Shown here piece by piece: positions 6,613 through 16,296 of a DNA stretch of 43,994 bases. Made by a program: the position numbers and the translations under genes. This stretch comes from Lysobacteraceae bacterium PS02065 (lineage in GTDB: Bacteria > Pseudomonadota > Gammaproteobacteria > Xanthomonadales > Rhodanobacteraceae), in contig JASCPI010000042.1 of the NCBI GenBank assembly GCA_029959555.1, positions 1 through 43,994 on the forward strand, written 5' to 3'. Numbering within the stretch: position 1 is the first letter of the stretch; every line of letters starts with the position of its first letter. Under the pieces are notes generated by a model. It made no database searches. It worked only from the letters and a program-made list of their open reading frames with translations, and was not told the origin of the DNA.

Positions 6613-9501
6613 ATGAGCGAAGGCAACGCAGGCAGTGTGATCAAGATCGTCCAGGAGCTCCTTCTCGGCGAAGACGACAAGGGGGCCATCACGCCGTTCC
6701 TCATATCGGGAAAGATCGACCTTGTCCTGGCGATGAACCCGCGGTGGGCGGAGGCGCTCGATCGCGAGAAGGTGATCGACGAGCTGATCCGCAGGTTCAG
6801 CATGTGGATCGGCGAGGACACATCTTTGGTGGACCAGACCGGGCACGTGCCGTGGCTTGATGCTGCGCGAAAGAGGGACTGGCGGTACTGGCTGCGATAC
6901 AGCGATTTCCTGGAGCGGAAGCTCTCTTGGAAGGCGGTCGACGCTTTGGACAAGTCGACCGACAAAATCATCGGGATGCTCGAGGATCCGCAGCGCCAAG
7001 GCACATGGAGTCGGCGAGGGCTCGTCGTCGGGCACGTGCAGTCCGGAAAGACGGCCAACTACACCGGACTTGTCTGCAAGGCTGCGGATGCGCAGTACAA
7101 GGTGATCATCGTTCTGGCAGGACTGCACAACAATCTGCGATCCCAGACCCAGATCAGGCTGGAGGAGGGCTTTCTCGGATACGAGACGGACATTTCCGGA
7201 AACGTGCAGCGCAGGATCGGCGTCGGCCTGGTGGACACGGATCAGGACATCAAGCCGAACTGTGCTACGACGAGGGCTAACAACGGCGACTTCGGTGGCC
7301 GTGCCGCCACCCAGCTGTCGATCTCTCCGGAGCAGCGACCTTGGCTTTTCGTCGTCAAGAAGAACAAGTCGGTTCTGGTGCAGTTGCTCAAGTGGATCCA
7401 GAACCACGTCGCCGACACACCCATGGCACAGGACGACATCGAGAGTGACCAGAATGATCCCCTTCCCAGGGTCACTCGACGGGTGACCAAGCTTCCGCTA
7501 CTCGTCATTGACGATGAAGCGGACAACGCCTCTGTCGATACGGGAGAGATCGTGCTCGATGCGGAGGGCAATCCCGACGATGAGCATCAGCCCACGACGA
7601 TCAATCGGCTCATCCGTCGCATCCTCCACTCGTTCTCGCGGTCCGCCTATGTCGGATACACCGCGACGCCGTTCGCGAACATCTTCATCCACGAGCGGGG
7701 CGAAACGAGATCGGAAGGAATGGACCTCTTTCCCTCTGCCTTCATCCAGAATCTTGCGACACCATCCAACTACATTGGACCGGAGCGGATCTTCGGTCGT
7801 CCGGCGCCCGGCGGAAGAAAGGATGGACTGCCGCTTGCCCGCGATGCCAACGACTTCGGTCCGGTCGACGGATCTGTCGGATGGATGCCCGCGAAGCACA
7901 AATCGCATCACGTTCCCGTGTACTCGAAGACGCTTCCGCTTCCTCCGAGCCTCTACAACGCGTTGCATTCGTTTGTCATCGCATGTTGCGTCAGAGTGCT
8001 CCGCGGGCAGGGCGCAGAGCACTGCTCGATGCTCATTCATGTCACAAGGTTTGTCGCCGTCCAAGGGGCCGTCCATCGCCAGGTTGCCGAGTATGTCCAG
8101 GCACTACGCCAGCATGTGGGTAGGGGTATAGGTCACGAGGCGATCCTCGACGCGATGAGGATCCTTTGGGAATCGGATTTCCTGCCTTCCTTCCGCACGT
8201 TTCGGGAAGTCTCCGACGAGGCGGCTCCGGCGTCCGACCCGGCATGGTCGGAGGTGGTGTCGGTTATGGCCGACGTCATCCATGATATCGACGTCCGGAT
8301 GATCAACGGCTCGGCCAAGGACGTGCTCGACTACGAGGAGAGTCGTTCCAAGGGACTGAAGGTCATCGCCATTGGCGGCGAGAAGTTGTCGAGAGGGCTG
8401 ACACTGGAAGGCCTCTGCACGAGCTACTTCCTCCGTGCGTCGAAGATGTACGACACCTTGATGCAGATGGGGCGCTGGTTCGGTTATCGCCCCGGCTATC
8501 TGGATCTCTGCCGGCTGTACACCTCTTCAGACCTGGTGCGCTGGTTCCGTCACATTTCCGATGCCGCGTCGGAGCTGAGGGACGAGTTCGACCTGATGGT
8601 CAGTTCCGGCGCGACACCGCGCGAGTACGGCCTCAAGGTCCAAGCGCATCCCGACCTTCTTGTGACTTCTCAGCTGAAGATGCGAAACGCCAGAACGCTG
8701 CGGCTCTCCTTCAGTGGTCAGCTCATGCAGACCGTGGCGCTTCCGAGAAGCCTGCAGGACATCAGGCGAAATTTTGATGCGACCTCCAATCTGGTGCGAA
8801 CACTGGGAGATCCCGACGAGACCGGCATCAAGCGCAGGTTCGGAACTGTTGGAAAGGACTGGAACGGCCATCTCTGGAGGGACGTCCACTACGAGGATGT
8901 CGTCGACTTCCTCGAGGAGTACAAGACGACGGAAGCGGCATATCGTGTGAACAGCACGCGGTTGGCGGAGTTCATATATGCCATGGCCAACCCGGAAGAC
9001 GGTGAGGATGAGTTGACCTCGTGGACCATTGCTCTGCTCGGCGTCGGTGAAGGCACTGCATGCGAGCTGTCTCCCGGGGTCTCCGTGAACATGGTCAAGC
9101 GTTCCGGTGACACGGGATTCGACGACCGGTACTCCATCGGTGTGCTTCTCGATCCGAAGGACGAGTGGATCGATCTGAGCGAGAGCCAATGGCAGGCAGC
9201 ACTGGATCTCACAGCCGAGACGTGGAGGAAGGCGGGCAGGATCGGCGAGCCCGAAGCTCCGAGTGGACCAGCCATTCGTCGTGTGCGCGGCATGGGAGCT
9301 GCAGGAGTGGCTGCGTGCCCAGACCACGGCCTGCTCATCCTCTACGTTCTCAATCCCGACGAGGCAGGCCTGGACTTCGGTGCAGGCACCCCCGGCATAG
9401 TGGGTTTCGGCATCAGCTTTCCGGGGAGCGACTCGCGGGTGACGGTGTCCTACACGATCAACAACGTGGCATGGGAGCTGGAATATGCTCCGTCGGAATG
9501 A
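6613..9501 (+). CDS. Z1-domain helicase-like ATPase
   Basis: A 962-residue P-loop protein with the order of a superfamily-2 enzyme: Walker A GHVQSGKTANYTG near residue 140, Walker B LLVIDDEADNAS (a DEAD box) near 300, motif III-like YTATPFANIF near 350, the conserved GGEKLSRGLTLEGL, and QMGRWFGYR (motif VI-like) near 620. The VGHVQSGKT and GRWFGYR blocks are diagnostic of Z1 proteins, which are known from restriction-like systems that also contain GHKL ATPases. The last 300 residues show no motif I recognise. I place the start at ATG 6613, preceded by GGAGAGGAG (6601-6609); ATG 6589, which overlaps the upstream stop, is the alternative. The end overlaps the nuclease gene by 17 bp. It probably translocates on or remodels DNA to license cleavage. 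Confidence 0.92.
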   Translation: MSEGNAGSVIKIVQELLLGEDDKGAITPFLISGKIDLVLAMNPRWAEALDREKVIDELIRRFSMWIGEDTSLVDQTGHVPWLDAARKRDWRYWLRYSDFLERKLSWKAVDALDKSTDKIIGMLEDPQRQGTWSRRGLVVGHVQSGKTANYTGLVCKAADAQYKVIIVLAGLHNNLRSQTQIRLEEGFLGYETDISGNVQRRIGVGLVDTDQDIKPNCATTRANNGDFGGRAATQLSISPEQRPWLFVVKKNKSVLVQLLKWIQNHVADTPMAQDDIESDQNDPLPRVTRRVTKLPLLVIDDEADNASVDTGEIVLDAEGNPDDEHQPTTINRLIRRILHSFSRSAYVGYTATPFANIFIHERGETRSEGMDLFPSAFIQNLATPSNYIGPERIFGRPAPGGRKDGLPLARDANDFGPVDGSVGWMPAKHKSHHVPVYSKTLPLPPSLYNALHSFVIACCVRVLRGQGAEHCSMLIHVTRFVAVQGAVHRQVAEYVQALRQHVGRGIGHEAILDAMRILWESDFLPSFRTFREVSDEAAPASDPAWSEVVSVMADVIHDIDVRMINGSAKDVLDYEESRSKGLKVIAIGGEKLSRGLTLEGLCTSYFLRASKMYDTLMQMGRWFGYRPGYLDLCRLYTSSDLVRWFRHISDAASELRDEFDLMVSSGATPREYGLKVQAHPDLLVTSQLKMRNARTLRLSFSGQLMQTVALPRSLQDIRRNFDATSNLVRTLGDPDETGIKRRFGTVGKDWNGHLWRDVHYEDVVDFLEEYKTTEAAYRVNSTRLAEFIYAMANPEDGEDELTSWTIALLGVGEGTACELSPGVSVNMVKRSGDTGFDDRYSIGVLLDPKDEWIDLSESQWQAALDLTAETWRKAGRIGEPEAPSGPAIRRVRGMGAAGVAACPDHGLLILYVLNPDEAGLDFGAGTPGIVGFGISFPGSDSRVTVSYTINNVAWELEYAPSE

Positions 9502-10516
9502 TCCGGGCCATCTTGTCGCGGCGTGGCGCGCACTGGCCGAAGGTTCCGCTGAGAGGGGGTGGCGGGTCATCGAGATCGCGAGGACAACGATCTGCGTCGT
9601 CCAGGCAGGACGACGTGCCCCGGAAAACGACGAAGTTCTGCTGTTCGGGATCGACGGTGCGGGCGCAGTAGTGAGCGCCCCTTTGCCTCGTGGGCAGGGT
9701 TTTACCCTGACCCGCGCCGATGCCGTGGACTCCTCACCCGGTCGCACTTGGCTTGCATTGACCAGATTGCCTGGCGGGCATCTCGAAATGTTCTCCCTGA
9801 TGGCGTCCGATCTGGTCTCGCTTCTGGTCGAGTCGTCTTCTAGCGACGGAACGATGGTCTATTCGTCGCTCATGAGCCGGATCCGGGCATGGCAGGATTT
9901 CATGAAGAAGGATCGTGCCGGTGTGCTCTCTGCCGAAGAGGAACTTGGACTATGCGGAGAGCTGCTTGTGATGCGGGATATTCTCGAGAGCGGCGTACCA
10001 GCGACGGCTGCAATCGAGTGCTGGGTAGGGCCTGAGGACGGTCTTCAGGACTTCGTTCCAGGGACTGGTGCCATCGAGGTCAAGACGACGATCGCCCCCG
10101 CCGGATTTTTTGCAGATATTTCCAGCCTCGAGCAACTCGACCACAGCTTCAGATCGCCCCTCCACGTCGCGACCGTCCGACTCAAGCCGTCCTCCGATGG
10201 ATGGACATTGCCCGAGCTCCGCGACCGGATTCTGGAGTCCGTGCGAAAGGAGGCGGGAGCTGCCTCGTTGCTGGAGAGCCGCCTGCTGTCAGCGGGGTAT
10301 GTCGATGCGAACCGGGGGCAGTATTCGCGTCGATTCGTGCTCTCGGAGCTGGCATACCGGCTGGTGGACGAGACGGCACCGCGATTGACGCGTGCGAACG
10401 TCCACGTTGCCGTGCAGCGTGCCAGATACACCCTCGACCTCGACGCGTTCCGCATCGTGGCGGGCTCTTTTCGTGACATCGCAGATGATTTTGGAGTCAA
10501 GGAAGCATGGAACTGA
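9485..10516 (+). CDS. PD-(D/E)XK motif protein (DUF4420 family)
   Basis: This 343-residue protein resembles the DUF4420 restriction-endonuclease-like family. The candidate active site is D189 (GLQDFVPG) followed by E198-V-K200 (AIEVKTT), with E159 in LGLCGELLVM as the helix glutamate. That is the standard PD-(D/E)XK arrangement for metal-dependent phosphodiester cleavage. It starts inside the Z1 gene (17-bp overlap) and ends 10 nt inside the AIPR gene, so the three proteins are translationally coupled and probably made in fixed ratio. It is the best candidate for the DNA-cutting effector of the island. Substrate and methylation dependence cannot be told from sequence. Confidence 0.88.
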   Translation: MLRRNDPGHLVAAWRALAEGSAERGWRVIEIARTTICVVQAGRRAPENDEVLLFGIDGAGAVVSAPLPRGQGFTLTRADAVDSSPGRTWLALTRLPGGHLEMFSLMASDLVSLLVESSSSDGTMVYSSLMSRIRAWQDFMKKDRAGVLSAEEELGLCGELLVMRDILESGVPATAAIECWVGPEDGLQDFVPGTGAIEVKTTIAPAGFFADISSLEQLDHSFRSPLHVATVRLKPSSDGWTLPELRDRILESVRKEAGAASLLESRLLSAGYVDANRGQYSRRFVLSELAYRLVDETAPRLTRANVHVAVQRARYTLDLDAFRIVAGSFRDIADDFGVKEAWN

Positions 10517-12309
10517 CAGAATTTCTTGCGCAGACCCGCGCGGAAGTGAGCGGTGAGATCCTGGAGCGGATGTCGGCGTCCGGATCGACATTCCCTTATC
10601 CGGAGCTCGTGTTCTCCGAGATCGTGATGAAGCACATGGAGGATGTCGGCATGACCTACGAACCTCAGGTCTGCCACTACGACACGAAGGTCGGCAACGC
10701 GAACATCAAGCTGAGCGGATACTCGGTGTCGGAGGACGACGATCGGCTCGACCTCTTCGTCAGCGTGTACATGGATGCCGACACCCTGCAGCCTGTTCCC
10801 GACGCACTGACGCTGAAGGCGGCGGAACAGTGCCTGCGCTTCCTGTCGATGTCGGCGCAAGGAAAGCTCGCACGGGCGATGGATCCCGCAAACGACGCCC
10901 ATGAGCTGTCCGTGCACATCGAGAAATCGTATGCGGGCCTCGACGAAGTCCGCATCTACGTCCTTACCGACGGTCAGGTGAAGTCGAAGAACTTCAAGCC
11001 GAGGGAAATCGGGGGCAAGTCCGTGAGGCTCGAGGTCATGGACATAGAGCGGCTGCACCGACACTGGTCCGAAGGAAAGCCGAGGGACGAGCTCGTGGTC
11101 AACTTCGAGGAAGTGGCAGGCGGGCCGCTGCCGTGCGTGTACATCGACGGTGCGTCGGAGACCTACGACTACGCGATGACCGTCTTCCCGGGCGAGGTCC
11201 TGAGGCACCTGTACGAAAAGTACGGAGCGCGCCTGCTGGAGGCGAATGTCCGGTCGTTCCTGAGCGCCACAGGCAAAGTGAACAAGGGAATCCAGGCAAC
11301 GCTTCGCTCCGACCCCCACAAGTTCGTTGCCTACAACAATGGAATCGTCGTCGTAGCGGACGAGGCGCGCCTCGGCGTCACGAAGAATGGCGGCCCCGGC
11401 ATCTCGTGGCTCAAAGGCATGCAGATCGTCAATGGAGGGCAGACAACGGCCTCAATCTATTTCACCAAGAAGAAGTTTCCGGACACGGACCTTGAGCGGG
11501 TCAGGGTACCAGCCAAGGTGGTCGTCCTGAAGACGGATGACCCCGTGGCAGAGGAGGCGATGATCTCGGACATTTCGAAGTACGCGAACAGCCAGAACGC
11601 GGTCAAGCAATCCGATCTATCGGCGAACGCCCCCTTCCACATTGCGCTGGAGAAGCTCTCCAACACGGTGTACTGCCCCGATGGCATCGGACGATGGTTC
11701 TACGAGCGCGCAGCCGGCAGCTACACGACCATGCTGGCGCGAGAGGGCTCCACGGCCGCCAAGTACCGCACGCTCAAGAACGATGTGGTGCCAGCGTCGC
11801 GGCGGCTCACCAAGACCGATCTCGCAAAGTTCCTGAACGCATGGGATGGCAAGCCCGAGTTCGCGAGTCTTGGCGGACAGAAGAACTTCGAGAAGTTCAT
11901 GGACGACGTGACTGATAGGGAGGGGCGCGGTGAGTCCGTCATTCCGGACGTGCAGGCGTACAAGCGCGCGATCGCCAAGGTCATCCTCTTCAAGAGGGTG
12001 CACTCCCTCGTTCGGCCACTGTTTCAGGCATACCAAGGCAATGTTGCGATTTATCTGGTCTCCATGATCGCGCGCACGTATGAGGGCAAGCTCGATCTGG
12101 ACAGAATCTGGGAACAGCAGGACATCTCCGAGCCGTTCAAGTCGCAGATCCGGATCTGGGCCCGCGAGGTTAACGATGTCCTGCACGCGACTTCGAGCGG
12201 TCGGATGATCTCGGAATGGGCCAAGAAGTCAGAGTGCTGGAGTGTGGTGCGGACTTCCTCGCTTACCTTGCCGGTGGTGTCGATAGCGGAGATCCCATTG
12301 TCGTCCTGA
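10507..12309 (+). CDS. AIPR (abortive infection phage resistance) family protein
   Basis: The 600-residue protein carries the signature blocks of the AIPR family: DPHKFVAYNNGIVVVAD near residue 270 and MQIVNGGQTTASIYF near 310, followed by DISKYANSQNAVKQSDLSAN. The family is named for abortive infection phage resistance and often accompanies Z1 and DUF4420 proteins; its biochemical activity is not certain. The start ATG 10507 overlaps the end of the nuclease gene. This is the last gene of the island operon; a weak terminator overlaps its stop codon. I infer an effector or sensor role acting on the cell or on phage nucleic acid. Confidence 0.9.
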   Translation: MELTEFLAQTRAEVSGEILERMSASGSTFPYPELVFSEIVMKHMEDVGMTYEPQVCHYDTKVGNANIKLSGYSVSEDDDRLDLFVSVYMDADTLQPVPDALTLKAAEQCLRFLSMSAQGKLARAMDPANDAHELSVHIEKSYAGLDEVRIYVLTDGQVKSKNFKPREIGGKSVRLEVMDIERLHRHWSEGKPRDELVVNFEEVAGGPLPCVYIDGASETYDYAMTVFPGEVLRHLYEKYGARLLEANVRSFLSATGKVNKGIQATLRSDPHKFVAYNNGIVVVADEARLGVTKNGGPGISWLKGMQIVNGGQTTASIYFTKKKFPDTDLERVRVPAKVVVLKTDDPVAEEAMISDISKYANSQNAVKQSDLSANAPFHIALEKLSNTVYCPDGIGRWFYERAAGSYTTMLAREGSTAAKYRTLKNDVVPASRRLTKTDLAKFLNAWDGKPEFASLGGQKNFEKFMDDVTDREGRGESVIPDVQAYKRAIAKVILFKRVHSLVRPLFQAYQGNVAIYLVSMIARTYEGKLDLDRIWEQQDISEPFKSQIRIWAREVNDVLHATSSGRMISEWAKKSECWSVVRTSSLTLPVVSIAEIPLSS

Positions 12310-12332
12310 ACGATTTTTGCTTCAGGTTTGTT
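12305..12332 (+). terminator. Weak intrinsic terminator of the island operon
   Basis: CCTGAA (12305-12310) and TTCAGG (12321-12326) form a 6-bp stem around a 10-nt T-rich loop, followed by TTTGTT. The stem overlaps the AIPR stop codon. It is short, so termination may be partial, but no other candidate lies before the convergent hydrolase gene. Confidence 0.4.
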
Positions 12333-12361
12333 GGTCCTCCAGAATCTTGCCGCTGGTTCGC

Positions 12362-13093
12362 CTAAAACAACTTAGTTGTAGTGGGACATCGCGCCAGCCA
12401 TGTCCCGATCGCGTCGAGACAGGCCCGGGCGCGCGCCTGCAGCAGGAAGTGCGGGCCTTCGACCTCGCGCATGTCATGGCGCGCTCCGCCGAGCGCGCCG
12501 TCCATGTGATGGCGGCGCACGAGGCGATCGTGCGTCGCGCGCAGGCAGAGGATCGGAAGATCCGATGGAAGGCCGTCGGCGCGCTCGTCGAGATCGCGCA
12601 GCAGGCGCAGGCGGGACCGGAGCACGGCCGTCGGCATTGCGAGGATCGCGGCGCGCAGGGCGGCGAGGTGGGCGGGCGTCGCCCCGCTGCCGAGGCAGAG
12701 CGCGCGCAGCACCGCATCGTGCGTGGCGAGCGTGCGCATGCGCGGCGACGCGGCGATGCCGGTCAGTGCGCACGCGAGCGGCAGCAGCGGATGCGGCGAG
12801 GCGTGGAAGCTCGCGACGAAGACGAGTGCTGCGAGGCCGTCGGGCGCCGTGCGTGCCCAGCGCAGTGCGACCGGGCCCGAGAACGACTCCGCGACCGCGA
12901 CGAACGCGCCGCCGTGCGGGCGCTGGCGTTCGACCTCGGCGACGCAGGCGTCGAGGTCGGCATCGGGATGATCGGGATAACGCACGATCGTCGTGGCGGC
13001 GCCGTCGCGTGCCGCCACGAGGTTGTCGAACAGCGTGCCGCCGCCGTCGAGGCCGGGCAGCAGCAGCCAGGGCAGCGCGGCCGCCCCGGCCAT
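12362..13093 (-). CDS. Alpha/beta hydrolase
   Basis: A 243-residue single-domain alpha/beta hydrolase. The nucleophile motif is AESFSG with Ser70; the acid is probably D189 (RATHDRLV) and the base H215 (EGPHFLLQ), in the right order and spacing. PGLDGGGTLFDNL near the N-terminus is the oxyanion-hole strand. There is no signal peptide, so it is cytoplasmic. The substrate is unknown; the size and the AESFSG motif recall BioH-like or RsbQ-like esterases. The ATG lies 4 nt after the putA stop on the same strand, so it is probably co-transcribed with putA. It converges on the defence island, and its high GC matches the core genome. Confidence 0.85.
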   Translation of the reverse strand: MAGAAALPWLLLPGLDGGGTLFDNLVAARDGAATTIVRYPDHPDADLDACVAEVERQRPHGGAFVAVAESFSGPVALRWARTAPDGLAALVFVASFHASPHPLLPLACALTGIAASPRMRTLATHDAVLRALCLGSGATPAHLAALRAAILAMPTAVLRSRLRLLRDLDERADGLPSDLPILCLRATHDRLVRRHHMDGALGGARHDMREVEGPHFLLQARARACLDAIGTWLARCPTTTKLF

Positions 13094-13097
13094 GCGC

Positions 13098-16000
13098 TTA
13101 CTCGCCGAGCGTCAGCAGCGAGGCGTTGCCGCCCGCGGCGGTGGTGTTGACGGTGACGGTGCGCTCGGTCGCGAAGCGCACGAGGTAGTGCGGGCCGCCG
13201 GCCTTCGGGCCGGTGCCCGAGAGGTTCTCGCCGCCGAACGGCTGCACGCCGACGACCGCACCGATCTGGTTGCGGTTGACGTAGCAGTTGCCGACCTTGG
13301 CGCGGCGCACGATGTGGTCGATCGTGTCGTCGATGCGGCTGTGGATGCCGAGCGTGAGGCCGTAGCCGGTCGCGTTGATCGCGTCGATGACCCTGTCGAG
13401 TTCGCTGGCCTTCCAGCGCACGAGGTGCAGCACGGGGCCGAACACTTCGCGCTTGAGCGTGGCCAGCGACGGGATCTCGTAGGCGCGCGGCGCGAAGAAG
13501 GTGCCGTGCTCGGCGCCCGCGCCGAGTGCGACTTCGCCGATGCGCGTGGCCTCGCGCTCCATGCGCTCGGCGTGCTCGACGAGGATGCGGTGCGAGGCCT
13601 CGTCGATGACCGGGCCGACGTCGGTCGAGAGCAGACCCGGATCGCCGATCGTGAGCTCGGCCATCGCGCCGGCGAGCATCGTCTTCACCTTGTCGGCGAT
13701 GTCCTCCTGCACGAACAGCACGCGCGCGGCCGAGCAGCGCTGGCCGGCCGAATCGAATGCGGAGGCGACGACGTCCTTGACGAGCTGCTCGGGCAGCGCC
13801 GAGGAGTCGGCGATCAGCGCGTTCTGGCCGCCGGTCTCGGCGATCAGTGCGGCGATCGAGGAATCGCGAGCGGCCAGCGTGCGGTTGATCGTCCACGCGG
13901 TCTCGGTGGAGCCCGTGAAGCACACGCCGGCGATCTCGGGGCGCGTGAGCAGCAGGTTGCCGATCATCGAACCCTTGCCCGGGATGAACTGCAGCACGTC
14001 CTCGGGCACGCCGGCTTCGTGCAGCAGCTTCACGGCGGCGTGGCCGATCAGCGTGGTCTGCTCGGCCGGCTTGGCCAGCACGCTGTTGCCGGCGGCGAGC
14101 GCGGCGACGACCTGGCCCATGAAGATCGCGAGCGGGAAGTTCCACGGGCTGATGCAGACGAACACGCCGCGGCCATGCAGGAACAGCTGGTTCGACTCGC
14201 CGGTCGGGCCCGGCAGGATCTCGGGCTGACCGAACAGCTTGCGCGCGAGCGCCGCGTAGTAGCGCAGGAAGTCGGCGGCTTCGCGCACCTCGGCGATCGC
14301 GGCCGGGATGGTCTTGCCGGCTTCGCGCACGGCCATCGCGATGAACTCGGCGCGGCGCGCCTCGAGCAGGTCGGCGGCGTGTTCGAGGATCTTGGCGCGG
14401 CTCGCGGCGGGCAGCGCATCCCAGCCGGGCTGCGCGGCGACCGCGTTGACGAGCGCCTTCTCGATCGTCGCGGCGTCGGCGGCGACGTACTCGCCGATCG
14501 TGCGGCGGCGGTCGGCCGGATCGGTCACGGCCTTGGCTTCGTTCGTGGACTTCGCGCCCGGCACGAGCGGGGCGGCGCTCCACGGTCGGCGCGCCGCGTT
14601 GACGCTGTCGGCGAGGGTGCGCAGGTCGAGGTCGTTGGCGAGGTTGGCGCCCATGGAATTCTTCCGTTGTTCGCCGAACAAGGCGATCGGCTGGGGGATG
14701 CGGGGATGCGGCTTCTGGTCGAGATGGCGCACGAGCTCGCAGGGATCGGCGACGAGGTCGCGGATCGACACGTCCTCGTCGACGACGCGGTTGACGAAGC
14801 TCGTGTTGGCGCCGTTCTCGAGCAGGCGGCGCACGAGGTAGGGCAGCAGGTCCTCGTGGCTGCCGACCGGCGCGTAGACGCGGCACGGCACGCCGAGGTT
14901 GCGCTCGCCGATGACCTCGGCGTAGAGGTCCGCGCCCATGCCGTGCAGGCGCTGGTGCTCGTACGGGCGGCCCTTGGCGTAGTGGTGGATCGCCGCGATC
15001 GTGTGCGCGTTGTGGGTCGCGAATTGCGGGTAGATCAGATTGGCGCCGGCCTCGAACATCTGTCGCGCACACGCGAGGTAGGAGACGTCGGTGTTCGGCT
15101 TGCGCGTGTACACCGGGTAGCCCGCGAGGCCGTTCTCCTGCGCGCGCTTGACCTCGGAATCCCAGTACGCGCCCTTGACCAGGCGCACGCACCAGCGGCG
15201 GCCGGCCTTGCGCGCGGTCTCGGCCAGCCAGTCGATCACGAACGGCGCGCGCTTCTGGTAGGCCTGCACGGCGAGGCCGAAGCCGTTCCAGCCTTCCAGC
15301 GACGGATCCGCGAACACCGCGCCGATCACGTCGAGCGAGAGCTCGAGGCGGTCGGCCTCCTCGGCGTCGACGGTCATGCCGATCGCGTTGGCCTTGGCCA
15401 GCTGCGCGAGCTCGAGCACGCGCGGGGTGAGTTCGGCGAGCACGCGGGCGCGATTGGCGACGTCGTAGCGCGGATGGATCGCCGACAGCTTGACCGAGAT
15501 CGACGGTGCCTCGAGCACGTCGGTCCACGGGCCGCGGCGGCCCAGCGAGGCGATCGCGTCGCGGTAGGCCTGCAGGTAGCGCTCGGCGTCGCGCGCGGTC
15601 AGCGCGGCCTCGCCGAGCATGTCGTACGAATAGCGATAGGCACGGTGCTCCTTGCCCTCGGAGCGGTCCTGCGCCTCCTCGATCGTGCGGCCCATGACGA
15701 ACTGGTGGCCCATGATGCGCATGGCCTGACGCACCGCGAGGCGGATCACCGGCTCGCCGGCGCGGCCGACGAGGCGCTTGAGCGCACCGGTGAAGTTGCT
15801 GCGCGTCTCCTCGGCGAGGTTGACGAGATGCCCGGTCAGCATGAGGCCCCAGGTCGAGGCGTTCACGAACAGCGACTCGCTGGCGCCGACATGCTTCTTC
15901 CAGTCGGCCTCGCCGAGCTTGTCACGGATCAGCTTGTCGGCCGTCTCGGCATCGGGGATGCGCAGCAGCGCCTCGGCCACGCACATGAGCAGCACGCCTT

Positions 16001-16247
16001 CCTCGCTGGAGAGGTCGTACTCGCGCATGAACGACTCGACGGCGCTCTGGTCGGAGGCCTTGGCGCGCACGCGCGCGACGAGTTCGGCGGCGCGGGCCAG
16101 TACCAGTTCGCGCTCGGCCGGAGGAAGGCTGGCCTGGGCCAGCAGTTCGTTGACGGCCTCGGTCTCGTCGCGCAGCCAGGCGGCGGTGATGCGTGCGCGC
16201 GCAGGCTCGGCCGGGCCGGGCAGTTCGGGGCTCAGGATGTCGCTCAC
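13098..16247 (-). CDS. putA: Bifunctional proline dehydrogenase / L-glutamate gamma-semialdehyde dehydrogenase PutA
   Basis: PutA oxidises proline to pyrroline-5-carboxylate with FAD and then to glutamate with NAD+, feeding electrons to the quinone pool. The 1049-residue product has the proline dehydrogenase barrel at roughly residues 80-400 (IRLAVRQAMRIMGHQFVMGR, VRLVKGAYWDSEVKRA) and the aldehyde dehydrogenase at about 480-1000, with Glu near 804 (AETGGQNALI) and catalytic Cys838 (AGQRCSAAR). It has no N-terminal ribbon-helix-helix repressor domain, so it is a short, purely enzymatic PutA. I chose GTG 16247 (VSDILSPELPG); upstream codons look non-coding. A plausible sigma-70 promoter lies at 16297-16325. 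A long opposite-strand open frame is an artefact of GC-rich codons. Confidence 0.95.
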   Translation of the reverse strand: MSDILSPELPGPAEPARARITAAWLRDETEAVNELLAQASLPPAERELVLARAAELVARVRAKASDQSAVESFMREYDLSSEEGVLLMCVAEALLRIPDAETADKLIRDKLGEADWKKHVGASESLFVNASTWGLMLTGHLVNLAEETRSNFTGALKRLVGRAGEPVIRLAVRQAMRIMGHQFVMGRTIEEAQDRSEGKEHRAYRYSYDMLGEAALTARDAERYLQAYRDAIASLGRRGPWTDVLEAPSISVKLSAIHPRYDVANRARVLAELTPRVLELAQLAKANAIGMTVDAEEADRLELSLDVIGAVFADPSLEGWNGFGLAVQAYQKRAPFVIDWLAETARKAGRRWCVRLVKGAYWDSEVKRAQENGLAGYPVYTRKPNTDVSYLACARQMFEAGANLIYPQFATHNAHTIAAIHHYAKGRPYEHQRLHGMGADLYAEVIGERNLGVPCRVYAPVGSHEDLLPYLVRRLLENGANTSFVNRVVDEDVSIRDLVADPCELVRHLDQKPHPRIPQPIALFGEQRKNSMGANLANDLDLRTLADSVNAARRPWSAAPLVPGAKSTNEAKAVTDPADRRRTIGEYVAADAATIEKALVNAVAAQPGWDALPAASRAKILEHAADLLEARRAEFIAMAVREAGKTIPAAIAEVREAADFLRYYAALARKLFGQPEILPGPTGESNQLFLHGRGVFVCISPWNFPLAIFMGQVVAALAAGNSVLAKPAEQTTLIGHAAVKLLHEAGVPEDVLQFIPGKGSMIGNLLLTRPEIAGVCFTGSTETAWTINRTLAARDSSIAALIAETGGQNALIADSSALPEQLVKDVVASAFDSAGQRCSAARVLFVQEDIADKVKTMLAGAMAELTIGDPGLLSTDVGPVIDEASHRILVEHAERMEREATRIGEVALGAGAEHGTFFAPRAYEIPSLATLKREVFGPVLHLVRWKASELDRVIDAINATGYGLTLGIHSRIDDTIDHIVRRAKVGNCYVNRNQIGAVVGVQPFGGENLSGTGPKAGGPHYLVRFATERTVTVNTTAAGGNASLLTLGE

Positions 16248-16296
16248 GGGATGGGTTCTCGCGGGCTGGCGGGCGGCACGGCGCCGCAGGTCGGCT

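Noticed and set aside
822..12309. Naming the island DISARM, BREX or Dnd
   Set aside because: None of the diagnostic genes of these systems (such as drmA/B, pglZ/brxC or dndB-E) is present; the Z1, DUF4420 and AIPR set points elsewhere.
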